Shown here: positions 54,871 to 63,155 of the stretch, one piece after another
Numbering within the stretch: position 1 is the first letter of the stretch
Layout of the letters: every line of letters begins with the position of its first letter
Assembly (NCBI RefSeq): GCF_030409805.1
Contig: NZ_JAUFQP010000004.1
Location: forward strand, 1-64,000
DNA length: 64,000 bases
Direction of reading: 5' to 3'
Source of the DNA: Algibacter miyuki
Lineage (GTDB): Bacteria; Bacteroidota; Bacteroidia; Flavobacteriales; Flavobacteriaceae
The notes under the pieces: generated by a model
What the model was told of the DNA's origin: nothing
Databases searched by the model: none
Seen by the model: only the letters and a program-made list of their open reading frames with translations
Made by a program: the position numbers and the translations under genes

Positions 54871-56502
54871 ATGATTTCAGTTGATAATTTAGCCGTAGAG
54901 TTTAGTGGAACCACACTATTTAGTGATGTGTCGTTTACTATTAATGAAAACGATAAAATTGCATTAATGGGAAAAAATGGCGCAGGAAAATCGACTATGA
55001 TGAAGATTATCGCCGGCGTACAAAACGCTACACGTGGAAATGTGCGTTACCCAAAAGAAGCCGTTATAGCTTATTTACCACAGCATTTATTAACTGAAGA
55101 TGATACTACAGTTTTCGATGAAGCCTCCAAAGCCTTTAGCCACGTGTATAGTATGCGTGACGAAATGGATGGTTTAAACAAGCAACTAGAAACACGTACA
55201 GATTACGAATCGGATGAGTACATGAAAATTATTGAACGTGTTTCCGATTTAGGTGAAAAATATTACGCCCTTGAAGATGTAAATTACGATGCCGAAGTTG
55301 AAAAAGCATTAAAAGGCTTAGGTTTTAAACAAGAAGATTTTACCCGAAATACCAATGAGTTTAGTGGTGGATGGCGTATGCGAATAGAATTAGCTAAAAT
55401 TTTATTACAGAAACCAGACCTGATATTATTAGATGAGCCTACCAACCATATCGATATAGAATCTGTAATTTGGTTAGAAGATTTTCTGCTAAATAAAGCC
55501 AATGCTGTAGTGGTAATTTCTCACGATAAAGCCTTTATTGATAACATTACAAATCGCACCATAGAAGTTACCATGGGGCGTATTTACGATTATAAAGCCA
55601 ACTACACCCATTATTTACAATTGCGAGAAGATAGACGCGCGCACCAAATAAAAGCGTACCAAGAACAACAACGTTTTATTGCCGATAACCAAGCCTTTAT
55701 CGATCGTTTTAAAGGCACATTCTCTAAAACCAACCAAGTAACCTCACGCGAGCGCATGTTGGAAAAACTAGAAATTATTGAAGTGGACGATATTGATACC
55801 TCAGCACTAAAATTACGTTTCCCGAAAACACAGCGTTCAGGCGATTATCCCGTTACAGTAAAAGATGTTTCAAAATCTTATGGAGAGCATGTGGTGTTTA
55901 ATAACGCCAATATGTCTATTGCACGTGGCGAAAAAGTATGTTTTGTAGGTCGGAACGGTGAAGGGAAATCTACCATGATTAAAGCTGTTTTAGGCGAAAT
56001 TGACGTGGACGGCGAATGTGCTTTAGGGCATAATGTAAAAGTGGGCTACTTTGCGCAAAATCAAGCCGCTTTGTTGGATGAAGATTTAACCATCTTTCAA
56101 ACCGTAGACGAAGTTGCCAAAGGCGATGTACGTACCCAGATAAAAAATATTTTAGGTCGTTTTATGTTTAAAGGCGAAGATATCGATAAAAAAGTGAGCG
56201 TACTTTCTGGTGGTGAAAAAACCCGATTGGCCATGGTGAAACTCTTGTTAGAACCCGTAAACTTGCTTATTCTCGATGAGCCTACAAACCATTTAGATTT
56301 AAAATCTAAAGACGTTTTAAAAGAAGCCTTACTCGATTTCGATGGCACCCTTATTTTAGTGTCGCACGATAGAGATTTCCTTCAAGGTTTATCCAATAAA
56401 GTATTCGAATTTAAAGATCAACGTGTTATTGAACATTTTGAAACCATTGACGATTTCTTAATTAGAAACCGAATTGAAAGCATTAAAGCGATGGATTTAT
56501 AG
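54871..56502 (+). CDS. ABC-F ATP-binding protein (YbiT-like)
   Basis: Soluble twin-ATPase protein of 543 residues acting on ribosomes. First cassette: Walker A GKNGAGKSTMMK, signature FSGGWRMRIELAKILL, Walker B LILLDEPTNHID. Interdomain linker at about 245-325 (YLQLREDRRAHQIKAYQEQQ). Second cassette: GRNGEGKSTMIK, LSGGEKTRLAMVKLLL, LLILDEPTNHLD. The SGGW first signature and the short second-domain end fit YbiT/Uup-type factors, not a membrane exporter. Resistance function is not implied. Confidence 0.95.
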   Translation: MISVDNLAVEFSGTTLFSDVSFTINENDKIALMGKNGAGKSTMMKIIAGVQNATRGNVRYPKEAVIAYLPQHLLTEDDTTVFDEASKAFSHVYSMRDEMDGLNKQLETRTDYESDEYMKIIERVSDLGEKYYALEDVNYDAEVEKALKGLGFKQEDFTRNTNEFSGGWRMRIELAKILLQKPDLILLDEPTNHIDIESVIWLEDFLLNKANAVVVISHDKAFIDNITNRTIEVTMGRIYDYKANYTHYLQLREDRRAHQIKAYQEQQRFIADNQAFIDRFKGTFSKTNQVTSRERMLEKLEIIEVDDIDTSALKLRFPKTQRSGDYPVTVKDVSKSYGEHVVFNNANMSIARGEKVCFVGRNGEGKSTMIKAVLGEIDVDGECALGHNVKVGYFAQNQAALLDEDLTIFQTVDEVAKGDVRTQIKNILGRFMFKGEDIDKKVSVLSGGEKTRLAMVKLLLEPVNLLILDEPTNHLDLKSKDVLKEALLDFDGTLILVSHDRDFLQGLSNKVFEFKDQRVIEHFETIDDFLIRNRIESIKAMDL

Positions 56503-56544
56503 ACCTGAAAAGGTTTTGTTTGTGGGAGTAGTTTGTTTTGTTTA

Positions 56545-56657
56545 GGGCGTTACCCAAGGGTCGGGCTTGCGGCAGTCGCTTTTTTGTGTTGCATAGGTGC
56601 AACAACACAAAAAGAGCTTCAACAAATGCCTTAATCCCTAACGCATGTATCCGCTTA
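56545..56657. repeat. Structured intergenic element, copy C
   Basis: The gap 56503-56845 (343 bp) holds no gene but contains this element. The outer stem is GCGTTA (56547-56552) with TAACGC (56639-56644). The inner stem is TTTTTGTGTTG (56581-56591) with CAACACAAAAA (56603-56613). GGTCGGGCT and AATCCCTAACGC are shared in form with copies A and B. Positions 56623-56657 recur exactly at 59151-59185. Another palindrome, GATTTTCC-GAA-GGAAAATC, lies near 56749-56767, and TGTTGGCAAACG near 56827. Confidence 0.55.
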
Positions 56658-56845
56658 ATTTGTTTTTAAATTGAACGTTGTTTTTTTTCGTTTGGGTGTT
56701 TCGTTTAGCGGTTATGTATATGGAAAGTTGTGTGTTTGTGTGCGAGGATTTTCCGAAGGAAAATCAGCTGTAACAAAAGCGTACGGACTCTTGATTAAGC
56801 ACTAAACTAAGCATTATTTTAATACTGTGTTGGCAAACGTTTTTT

Positions 56846-57595
56846 TTAGTTTAAATATTTATCTATATCCTCTATGTATTCTAATCCTTTTTGTCCTAAT
56901 TGAAATGCTCGTTTAACAGCTTCTTTCATTACATATTTTCGAGAAATCTCAACGAACTCCTTAATGTATTTAACTCCAAGTTTTGTTAGTTTTGCCCACA
57001 CATTACAGATTCTATTAGCAATTTCTTGCCGCCCTGAAACTGTTAAACTGTCGTTCAGTTGAGTGATCTCATCTTGAATGTCTTCGATTTCTGAAGTATT
57101 TTCTTCATTCTTATATTCATTTAGTTTAAGCTTTATTTCTTCAAAATGCTCATATAGAGGCAATATAGATGAAGGTTCAAGTGGCTTGTCTTTCTCTTCC
57201 TCAATTATTTCAAAATATGAATAATAGTCTTCTTGAAAAGCTTTTTCTATTGGGTCGTCAAAAACTGTTTTAGTGTTTTTAAATTCACTTAATAATTTAA
57301 ACCAAATTTGAAAATGTGCATCAATACTTTTCTGGTCAGATTTTATCCAATTAGTTCTAGGCTCAACAGATACAGATGTAAATGGCTGATATTCAATTTG
57401 AATTTGATTTTGATTATTTTGTTTTCTGTGTGATTTAATATGGAAGAAAAAATTTGAGTCAATTGAACTTCCTTTGAATCGAATTAAATCCTTTTCGGAA
57501 CTTACTCTTTTGAATAGTCCGTCTTTTTTATTCAAATAAGGTTCAATTGCCTTGTGTACAACTAAAGGTGTTTGTTCTTTCTTATTCATTCTCAA
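56846..57595 (-). CDS. Unknown accessory protein
   Basis: Protein of 249 residues, no signal peptide or membrane helix. The first 140 residues are mixed (HKAIEPYLNKKDGLFKRVSS, SNFFFHIKSHRKQNNQNQIQ). A charged, coiled-coil-like middle (about 150-185, HFEEIKLKLNEYKNEENTSE, then IEDIQDEITQL) and a helical C-terminus (IRKYVMKEAVKRAF-type) follow. I do not recognise the family. It lies inside the repeat-flanked island and is separate from the redoxin gene by 52 bp. An anti-phage or toxin role is possible from context alone; there is no motif to support it. Confidence 0.65.
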   Translation of the reverse strand: MRMNKKEQTPLVVHKAIEPYLNKKDGLFKRVSSEKDLIRFKGSSIDSNFFFHIKSHRKQNNQNQIQIEYQPFTSVSVEPRTNWIKSDQKSIDAHFQIWFKLLSEFKNTKTVFDDPIEKAFQEDYYSYFEIIEEEKDKPLEPSSILPLYEHFEEIKLKLNEYKNEENTSEIEDIQDEITQLNDSLTVSGRQEIANRICNVWAKLTKLGVKYIKEFVEISRKYVMKEAVKRAFQLGQKGLEYIEDIDKYLN

Positions 57596-57629
57596 ATACT
57601 TGGCAGCTTTTTAGATGTAAAATCGTTCT

Positions 57630-57663
57630 AATGTTTTATATCCTACGTTAAACGAAGTTAGTT
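57630..57663. repeat. 34-bp imperfect direct repeat, left copy
   Basis: Matches 58575-58608 at 30 of 34 positions by my count, sharing GTTAAACGAAGTTAGTT. This copy covers the last codons and stop of the redoxin gene. Confidence 0.7.
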
Positions 57664-58223
57664 AATCTTTTTAGAACTTCTAAAATATCATCTGGAGACA
57701 TACGTTCGGTATAATTGGCTTCAACATGAGACGCGATTACCGTAAAATCTTGGTTTATAACAAAAGTAGCGGGAACAGGCAGTGTTATGGAGCTATCACC
57801 ATTTAAAACGGAAAGGTCGCGTCTTTGGTGGTAATCTTCCCCAGGATCAAATTGTAGATTATAGGCTTTTATTACATCTTGATTGCCATCACTCAAAACC
57901 TCAAATTGAAGTGCGTTTTTTTGCGAGATGCTTAGCGCGTCGTCTGGTTTTTGCGGACTTATTGCTACTATTTGTGCGTTGAATGCTTTAAATTGATTGG
58001 CATATTTTTGAATCTCAATCAAATCTAGATTGCAAATGGGGCACCACTCTCCTCTGTAAAATTTTAAAATAACAGGACCCGTTTTTAAACAATCGGATAA
58101 TGCTATTGTTTTACCAAAGGCATTAGGTAATTCAAAATTTGGTGCTTTTTCTCCAGTTTTTAATCCTTTTGCTTCTAAGGCATTGGCTATAACTAGTTTT
58201 TGGAAATCTTGTAGTTTACTCAT
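57648..58223 (-). CDS. AhpC/TSA-type peroxiredoxin-like protein
   Basis: Thioredoxin-fold protein of 191 residues. The peroxidatic-type Cys is in YRGEWCPICNLDL, where a C-x2-C replaces the usual single Cys with Thr before it. AKGLKTGEKAPNFELPNAFG and the terminal CxxC-lacking half fit the redoxin family rather than classic 2-Cys Prx. Cytoplasmic, no signal. It follows the HMA-like gene by 17 nt, suggesting a two-gene cassette. The stop lies within a 34-bp repeat. Confidence 0.85.
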   Translation of the reverse strand: MSKLQDFQKLVIANALEAKGLKTGEKAPNFELPNAFGKTIALSDCLKTGPVILKFYRGEWCPICNLDLIEIQKYANQFKAFNAQIVAISPQKPDDALSISQKNALQFEVLSDGNQDVIKAYNLQFDPGEDYHQRRDLSVLNGDSSITLPVPATFVINQDFTVIASHVEANYTERMSPDDILEVLKRLTNFV

Positions 58224-58240
58224 TAATATTTTACTTCTAT

Positions 58241-58501
58241 TTACAGTTCAAATAACGATTTTGGAATGGCATGAAATCCTGTTTTAATCACAGCGTCCTC
58301 AATGTCCTTTACTGAAACAATAGAAGATGTATGAATTGTTATTTTCTTTGGAAATACATCCTCGTCTAAAAGAACATCTTGTACTCCATAAATATTTGAA
58401 ATGGCATTTTTAATTTTTAACAAATCTTTATGTTCGGTTGCGTTTGTTTCAAAAATTTTCCCGTGGTTTCCTGGTATTACATTTTCTGATAATAAACTCA
58501 T
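58241..58501 (-). CDS. HMA-like ferredoxin-fold protein without CxxC
   Basis: Protein of 86 residues with the beta-alpha-beta pattern of heavy-metal-associated domains (LLKIKNAISNIYGVQDVLLD, VSVKDIEDAVIKTGFHAI). The metal-binding C-x2-C is absent; the only likely metal ligands are H13, H24 and H52-type residues. It may be a regulatory or scaffolding domain. It is cotranscribed with the peroxiredoxin-like gene. Confidence 0.65.
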   Translation of the reverse strand: MSLLSENVIPGNHGKIFETNATEHKDLLKIKNAISNIYGVQDVLLDEDVFPKKITIHTSSIVSVKDIEDAVIKTGFHAIPKSLFEL

Positions 58502-58574
58502 TTTGATTTTGTTTTAAATGGTTCGTGGTTTCTCTTAAATGGTGTCAAACTTTTTGGGATATGTAGTTGTTTTT

Positions 58575-58608
58575 AATGTTTTGTATTCTGAGTTAAACGA
58601 AGTTAGTT
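58575..58608. repeat. 34-bp imperfect direct repeat, right copy
   Basis: Partner of 57630-57663; the pair brackets the redoxin/HMA genes at a distance of 945 bp. Here it is noncoding. Confidence 0.7.
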
Positions 58609-58658
58609 GAATTTTTTTACAGAGCCAAGCGGTTTTATTTAATAACTATTAAAACTAT

Positions 58659-58692
58659 AAAAGCTTCATTTTATTTAAAAAATGAAGCTTTT
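58659..58692 (-). terminator. Terminator after T9SS pseudogene
   Basis: Stem AAAAGCTTCATTTT (58659-58672) with AAAATGAAGCTTTT (58679-58692), 6-nt loop, T-rich on both strands. Confidence 0.8.
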
Positions 58693-58738
58693 TATTTATT
58701 GTTGTTGGCATTCGCTGTAAACTCGCGCCGGTATAAGT

Positions 58739-59150
58739 TTATTGTTTTATAAATTTAGAGGTGTTTCCATGTATCAAGTTTCAATAAATATATTCCATTT
58801 GTTAAATCTTGTATGTCTATTTTTTCTTGATTAGAAATGCTTCCTTTTTTTACTTCTGTTCCTATAATATTGTAAATTCCGTAATGTTGTGTTTCTGTTA
58901 ATCCAGAAATGTTTAAAAAATCACTTGATGGGTTTGGGTACATATTAACGTTTTTTTTGAAAAACGTTAATTTCTCCAGTAGACAATGTTTCTGAAATCG
59001 TAAAAGATGTTCCAACTGCTGATTGTGGCGTATTGTTGTCATACTCCCAATTATTTAAGTTCATAATTGAAGCTAAAACCGTTGCTTTATCACCAGAACG
59101 TAAAGCTGTTGATTTATATCTTGCATTATCAGCTTCTGTTTGAGCAGCAC
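58739..59150 (-). pseudogene. Truncated T9SS-sorting-domain protein remnant
   Basis: The C-terminal end of a secreted protein with a type IX sorting domain. From 59150 the frame reads AAQTEADNARYKSTALRSGD and onward to TLSTGEINVFQ. It then breaks at an 8-T run (58951-58958) and continues NVNMYPNPSSDFLNISGL with the YPNPSSD signature, then GIYNIIG and TNGIYLLKL. A second break near 58765 hides the usual KFIKQ end with stop at 58739-58741. The 5' part is lost exactly where the 35-bp direct repeat begins. Confidence 0.85.
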
Positions 59151-59185
59151 CAAATGCCTTAATCCCTAACGCATGTATCCGCTTA
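59151..59185. repeat. 35-bp exact direct repeat, copy 2
   Basis: Identical to 56623-56657 (part of element C, including CCTAACGCATGTATCC). It lies at the broken 5' edge of the T9SS remnant and marks the other side of the accessory island. Confidence 0.85.
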
Positions 59186-59217
59186 TTTTACGTTGTTTTT
59201 AGAGTGTTTCAACGCTT

Positions 59218-59290
59218 GAGTTAAACGTAGTGCGGAGGCTGGAAAATGTCAAGTTTTCGTCAGCGAATAAAGTTATGAAACGCTTAACTA
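59218..59290. other. Imperfect hairpin beside the repeat
   Basis: AGTTAAACG (59218-) pairs with CGCTTAACT (about 59279-59289). An inner GCTG-GAAAA pairs with TTTTC-GTCAGC. It has the same GAGTTAAACG string as the 34-bp repeats. Possible recombination-site relic; no coding. Confidence 0.35.
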
Positions 59291-59301
59291 CCAAAATCAT
59301 A

Positions 59302-59341
59302 AAAAAAGAATGTGAACTTATACATGTTCACATTCTTTTTT
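59302..59341 (-). terminator. Terminator of AztD-like gene
   Basis: Perfect 16-bp stem 59302-59317 with 59326-59341, 8-nt loop, ending in T6 on the minus strand. Confidence 0.92.
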
Positions 59342-59348
59342 GTAATTT

Positions 59349-60566
59349 CTAATGGTCAAAATCTGCTCCTAAAATTTTGAATTGAAAAGGTGTAATATTA
59401 AGGTTGTATTCATTAGTAATACTTAAATTATTTAGTTGTAGTTGTACTATTTTTTTCTGAGTCGGAATTGAAATATAAATAAAATCTTCACTCAAGTCAA
59501 TACTACTAATCACAGCACTATGGTCTATAGCCTCTGTATCCATAGTAACATTTAATTGTCCTTGATATTTTGCCAATCCTGTTTCAACTTCTGTAATATT
59601 TAAGTAACCTTCTCCTGTTAAGCTTACAACTAAATCTCCTTCTTTTGAAGTTATGCATTTAAATAAATTATTAGTTTCGTAAATTGGAGTAATTTCTTCC
59701 GCTTCAATGTTTATAAAATAAGCTCCTTTGCTAGTTGTATATCCAACAAACAAATTATCATCACTAGTACTCAATAAACTTCCAAACCATGCATCATCTT
59801 CAAAGTCATTAGGATAATTGATTAAACTTTGTTGTCCTGTACTTTTTACGACCAAAATCCCTGTATTAGACCCAAAAATAGCCACATTATCATTCCCTGC
59901 ATTTCCATGAATACCAGAAGTAACAATTACAGTCTCATCTTCAAAAAGAACTTCTTCACTTTGATTGATAATTTTTACCGATTCAGGAAGTCCTACACCA
60001 GATCCTAATTCTGTAACTGCAATAGTTCCATTTTCATAAATCACCATTGCGCCATGATGTGCTGCAGAACCTGTATTAATTGTTCTAACAGGAGAAGATT
60101 CATTATAAATACTATTCTCATTAAACAAACTTAAAGTAGCATCGCCATCATTATAAACTGAAACATAACCCTGTTCAGATTTAAAATGCGTTGGGCTTTG
60201 GCTTTCAAAACTAATTGCAGCCATGCCTTGCTCGCCAAGATCATGACTATGGCTACCGTGATCAATCTCACCTCCGTAATTAAATGTTTCAGTAAAGTTG
60301 TTGTCTCTATGAGTAATTACGCCGTAGAGTCCAGATTCTGTTGCATAAATACTTCCTCCACTAAAACGAGCTTGAAAGTCTAGAATAGAATTGTTATAAG
60401 GTTTTAAAAAATTTAGCACATTAGATTCCGAATCAGAAATTAACAAAGCCATATTTTCATTTTCTACAATTTGTTCTTCAAAAGGTAATTCATCTGTATC
60501 ATCACTAGAACAGGATGAAAATACACTTATTACCAGTGCATAACTTAAAATTTTAAATAATTTCAT
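59349..60566 (-). CDS. AztD-like zinc-binding beta-propeller lipoprotein
   Basis: Exported lipoprotein of 405 residues, lipobox VFSSC (C19). It resembles the zinc metallochaperone AztD: a propeller of short blades with three His clusters, EIDHGSHSHDLGE (H103, H106, H108), GSAAHHGAMV (H170, H171) and SGIHGNAG (H220). Each is at a position equivalent to AztD metal loops as I recall that family. In Paracoccus AztD passes zinc to AztC of an ABC importer; no ABC genes are nearby here. A 51-bp palindrome 32 bp upstream supports zinc or metal control by a Fur-family repressor. Confidence 0.75.
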   Translation of the reverse strand: MKLFKILSYALVISVFSSCSSDDTDELPFEEQIVENENMALLISDSESNVLNFLKPYNNSILDFQARFSGGSIYATESGLYGVITHRDNNFTETFNYGGEIDHGSHSHDLGEQGMAAISFESQSPTHFKSEQGYVSVYNDGDATLSLFNENSIYNESSPVRTINTGSAAHHGAMVIYENGTIAVTELGSGVGLPESVKIINQSEEVLFEDETVIVTSGIHGNAGNDNVAIFGSNTGILVVKSTGQQSLINYPNDFEDDAWFGSLLSTSDDNLFVGYTTSKGAYFINIEAEEITPIYETNNLFKCITSKEGDLVVSLTGEGYLNITEVETGLAKYQGQLNVTMDTEAIDHSAVISSIDLSEDFIYISIPTQKKIVQLQLNNLSITNEYNLNITPFQFKILGADFDH

Positions 60567-60597
60567 TTTTCATTTTTTATAAATTCAGGGCAAATAT

Positions 60598-60648
60598 AAA
60601 TTAATAAAATATTAATGCAACTTAGTTGCATTAATATTTTATTAATTT
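60598..60648 (-). promoter_or_regulatory. 51-bp near-perfect palindrome, likely metal operator
   Basis: Perfect 24-bp arms (60598-60621 and 60625-60648) around TTA. The core ATGCAAC-TTA-GTTGCAT has the form of a Zur/Fur-class box, 32 bp before the AztD-like ATG. Confidence 0.65.
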
Positions 60649-60830
60649 TTCTACAAATAATTTTCAGGTAAATAAAGTGAGGTTTTTCAATTATTTATAT
60701 TTGGTTCAAGATGTACTGGTTCCTTAAAAAAGCATTATATATTTCTTCCAAACAAAATTTAGATTACATCCTTTAAACCTTCCAAGAGAAGAAGGTGACT
60801 TCAGCCTATTGTGCCAGAAATAGCAAACTA

Positions 60831-60986
60831 GCCCGCGTTAGTGATTGATGCGGCATCCTTTTTAAAACTTAAATAAGATAAAATATTTTAGGATAGACCT
60901 AGATGAGGTTGATATTCATGGGGTTTTGGTAGAGATTCAATGTTTTAAAAAGATATAGCGGAAAGCACGGCCCAAAGGGAACGCCC
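60831..60986 (+). repeat. Structured intergenic element, copy A
   Basis: Lies in the gene-free stretch 60649-61041. The outer stem is GCGTT (60835-60839) with AACGC (60980-60984). The inner stem is CTTTTTAAAAC (60858-60868) with GTTTTAAAAAG (60942-60952). The internal blocks GCGGCATCC and AGATATAGCGGAAAGC match copy B on the opposite strand. It is upstream of the YgiQ gene, same orientation. Confidence 0.6.
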
Positions 60987-61026
60987 GAAATACTAGAATT
61001 ATAATGCCAACGAGTCGTTTTTTGAC

Positions 61027-61034
61027 TATTTTTG
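61027..61034 (+). promoter_or_regulatory. -7 box of YgiQ gene
   Basis: TATTTTTG matches TAnnTTTG and ends 7 nt before the ATG, so the leader would be absent or only a few nucleotides. Confidence 0.5.
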
Positions 61035-61041
61035 CAAAGTT

Positions 61042-62994
61042 ATGCAAGATTTAAAACTTTCGGATTGGTTACCTACCACAAACAAAGAGGTGAAAATACG
61101 CGGATGGGAAGCGCTAGACGTTATCCTATTTAGTGGCGATGCTTATGTAGATCACCCAACTTTTGGGCCTGCAGTTATTGGGCGTATGCTAGAAAGTTTT
61201 GGCCTGCGTGTAGCCATTGTACCGCAACCTAATGTAAACGATAATCTTCAGGATTTTGTGAAATTGGGACAGCCAAAAATGTTTTTTGGTGTTACTGGTG
61301 GTTGTATGGACCCCATGATTAGTAACTATAACGCGAATAAAAAACGCCGTGATAAGGATGCTTATACACCAAATGGTGATATTGGATTTCGTCCGGATTA
61401 CGCAACGACTGTTTATTCTAAAATTTTAAAGGAAAAATGGCCAGATACACCTGTTTTAATTGGTGGTATTGAGGCATCGTTACGTCGTGTTACGCATTAC
61501 GATTATTGGAGTGATAAGTTATTGCCTTCTATTTTAGAAACCTCGAAAGCCGATATGTTGGTTTACGGTATGGGTGAACAGCCTTTGCGCGAAGTGGTGC
61601 GTTTGTTAGAAAGAGGCGTGCCTTTTAAAAGTATAAATACGGTGTTACAAACGGCTGTACTTTTAGATGAAGGTGAAAAAATACCAAAAAATAGTAATTG
61701 GGAAGATGTTGAAATAGCATCTCACGAGGTTTGTTTAAAGGATAAGAAAAAATATGCGTCTAACTTTAAAGTGATAGAGCAGGAGTCGAATAAATTGGCT
61801 GCGCGACGTATTTTTCAGAAAATTGGAGATAAAACATTGATGATTAATCCGCCTTATCCAACCATGACGGAAGGGGAGATTGATGCGTCTTTCGATTATC
61901 CATATACCCGATTACCACATCCAAAATATAATAAACGTGGCCCTATTCCGGCTTTCGAAATGATAAAGTTTTCCATTAATATTCACCGTGGATGTTTTGG
62001 AGGCTGTAGTTTTTGTACCATATCGGCACACCAAGGAAAATTTATTGCATCGCGCAGTAAAGAGTCTATTTTAAAAGAAGTAGATACGGTGGCTAATATG
62101 CCAGATTTTAAAGGGTATTTGTCTGATATTGGTGGGCCAAGTGCCAACATGTATCAAATGAAGGGGAAAGTGCAATCTATATGCGACAAGTGTGTGGCGC
62201 CTAGTTGTATTTCGCCTGTTATTTGTAGTAATTTAGATACTTCGCACAAACCGTTAACGGAATTATACCAAGCGGTTGATAGTCATCCAAAAGTAAAAAA
62301 ATCATTTATTGGTTCGGGCATTCGTCATGATATGTTGGTGCCTGAGTTTAACAAAAATGCCGATCCTAAGGAGTTAGATGCTTACACAGAAGAGGTGATG
62401 ACGAAGCACGTTTCTGGCCGACTAAAAGTAGCGCCAGAACATACTAGTGATCCGGTATTAAAACTGATGCGTAAACCATCGTTTTCGTATTTCCATAAGT
62501 TTAAAGAGCGTTTCGATAAAATTAATATTGCTAAAGGTTTAAAGCTGCAGTTGATTCCTTATTTTATATCGAATCATCCCGCTTGTGAAGTGGAAGATAT
62601 GGCGAACCTAGCTGCCGAAACCAAAGATATGGGCTTCCAGTTAGAGCAGGTGCAAGGTTTTACGCCAACACCAATGACGGTGGCTACGGTAATTTATTAC
62701 AGTGGTTACCATCCATACACACTTAAAAAAGTAAATACGCCTATTACTAGAAAAGAAAAAGATGAACAACACCGTTTTTTCTTCTGGTATAAAGATGAAA
62801 ATAAAGACTGGATTAAAAAGACTTTAAACAAATTAGGGCGTCAAGATTTACTTAAAGTATTACTTCCCGAAAAAACAGAGAAGTGGCGTAAAAACACACC
62901 AACTGGTGATGCAAAGCATACCTTTGATGATGCTGTTCCGTTTAATAAACGTAAAAACAAGGCAAAGTTTAAGAGTAAGAAGAAACGTCGATAG
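61042..62994 (+). CDS. ygiQ: YgiQ-family radical SAM protein
   Basis: Radical-SAM iron-sulfur protein of 650 residues. The [4Fe-4S] motif is C318-x3-C322-x2-C325 (HRGCFGGCSFCTISAHQG). YgiQ N-terminal block is VILFSGDAYVDHPTFGPAVI, with GGIEASLRRVTHYDYW; the C-terminal part has a basic tail (NKRKNKAKFKSKKKRR). A second Cys group, CDKCVAPSCISPVIC, may hold another cluster. Substrate unknown in the family. It has a normal length and no operon partner. Confidence 0.93.
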   Translation: MQDLKLSDWLPTTNKEVKIRGWEALDVILFSGDAYVDHPTFGPAVIGRMLESFGLRVAIVPQPNVNDNLQDFVKLGQPKMFFGVTGGCMDPMISNYNANKKRRDKDAYTPNGDIGFRPDYATTVYSKILKEKWPDTPVLIGGIEASLRRVTHYDYWSDKLLPSILETSKADMLVYGMGEQPLREVVRLLERGVPFKSINTVLQTAVLLDEGEKIPKNSNWEDVEIASHEVCLKDKKKYASNFKVIEQESNKLAARRIFQKIGDKTLMINPPYPTMTEGEIDASFDYPYTRLPHPKYNKRGPIPAFEMIKFSINIHRGCFGGCSFCTISAHQGKFIASRSKESILKEVDTVANMPDFKGYLSDIGGPSANMYQMKGKVQSICDKCVAPSCISPVICSNLDTSHKPLTELYQAVDSHPKVKKSFIGSGIRHDMLVPEFNKNADPKELDAYTEEVMTKHVSGRLKVAPEHTSDPVLKLMRKPSFSYFHKFKERFDKINIAKGLKLQLIPYFISNHPACEVEDMANLAAETKDMGFQLEQVQGFTPTPMTVATVIYYSGYHPYTLKKVNTPITRKEKDEQHRFFFWYKDENKDWIKKTLNKLGRQDLLKVLLPEKTEKWRKNTPTGDAKHTFDDAVPFNKRKNKAKFKSKKKRR

Positions 62995-63155
62995 AGACAG
63001 TTGTTACTAAAAAAAACGGCTATTATGAAGTTTAATTTTAATTCATTATAGCTATTTTTCAATGCGATTACAGAATGAAAGAAAAGTCGGATGCAATATG
63101 AAAGATATTATAATATAAATGTTATATTTATAATCTTTTTTTATCTGCTTTTTTT

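Noticed and set aside
56503..59300. Integron cassette array with attC sites
   Set aside because: GTTTAAC/GTTAAAC cores occur three times in one orientation, one at a stop codon, but I could not find matching partner core sites (GTTRRRY with RYYYAAC at 60-130 bp) and no integrase is in the window.
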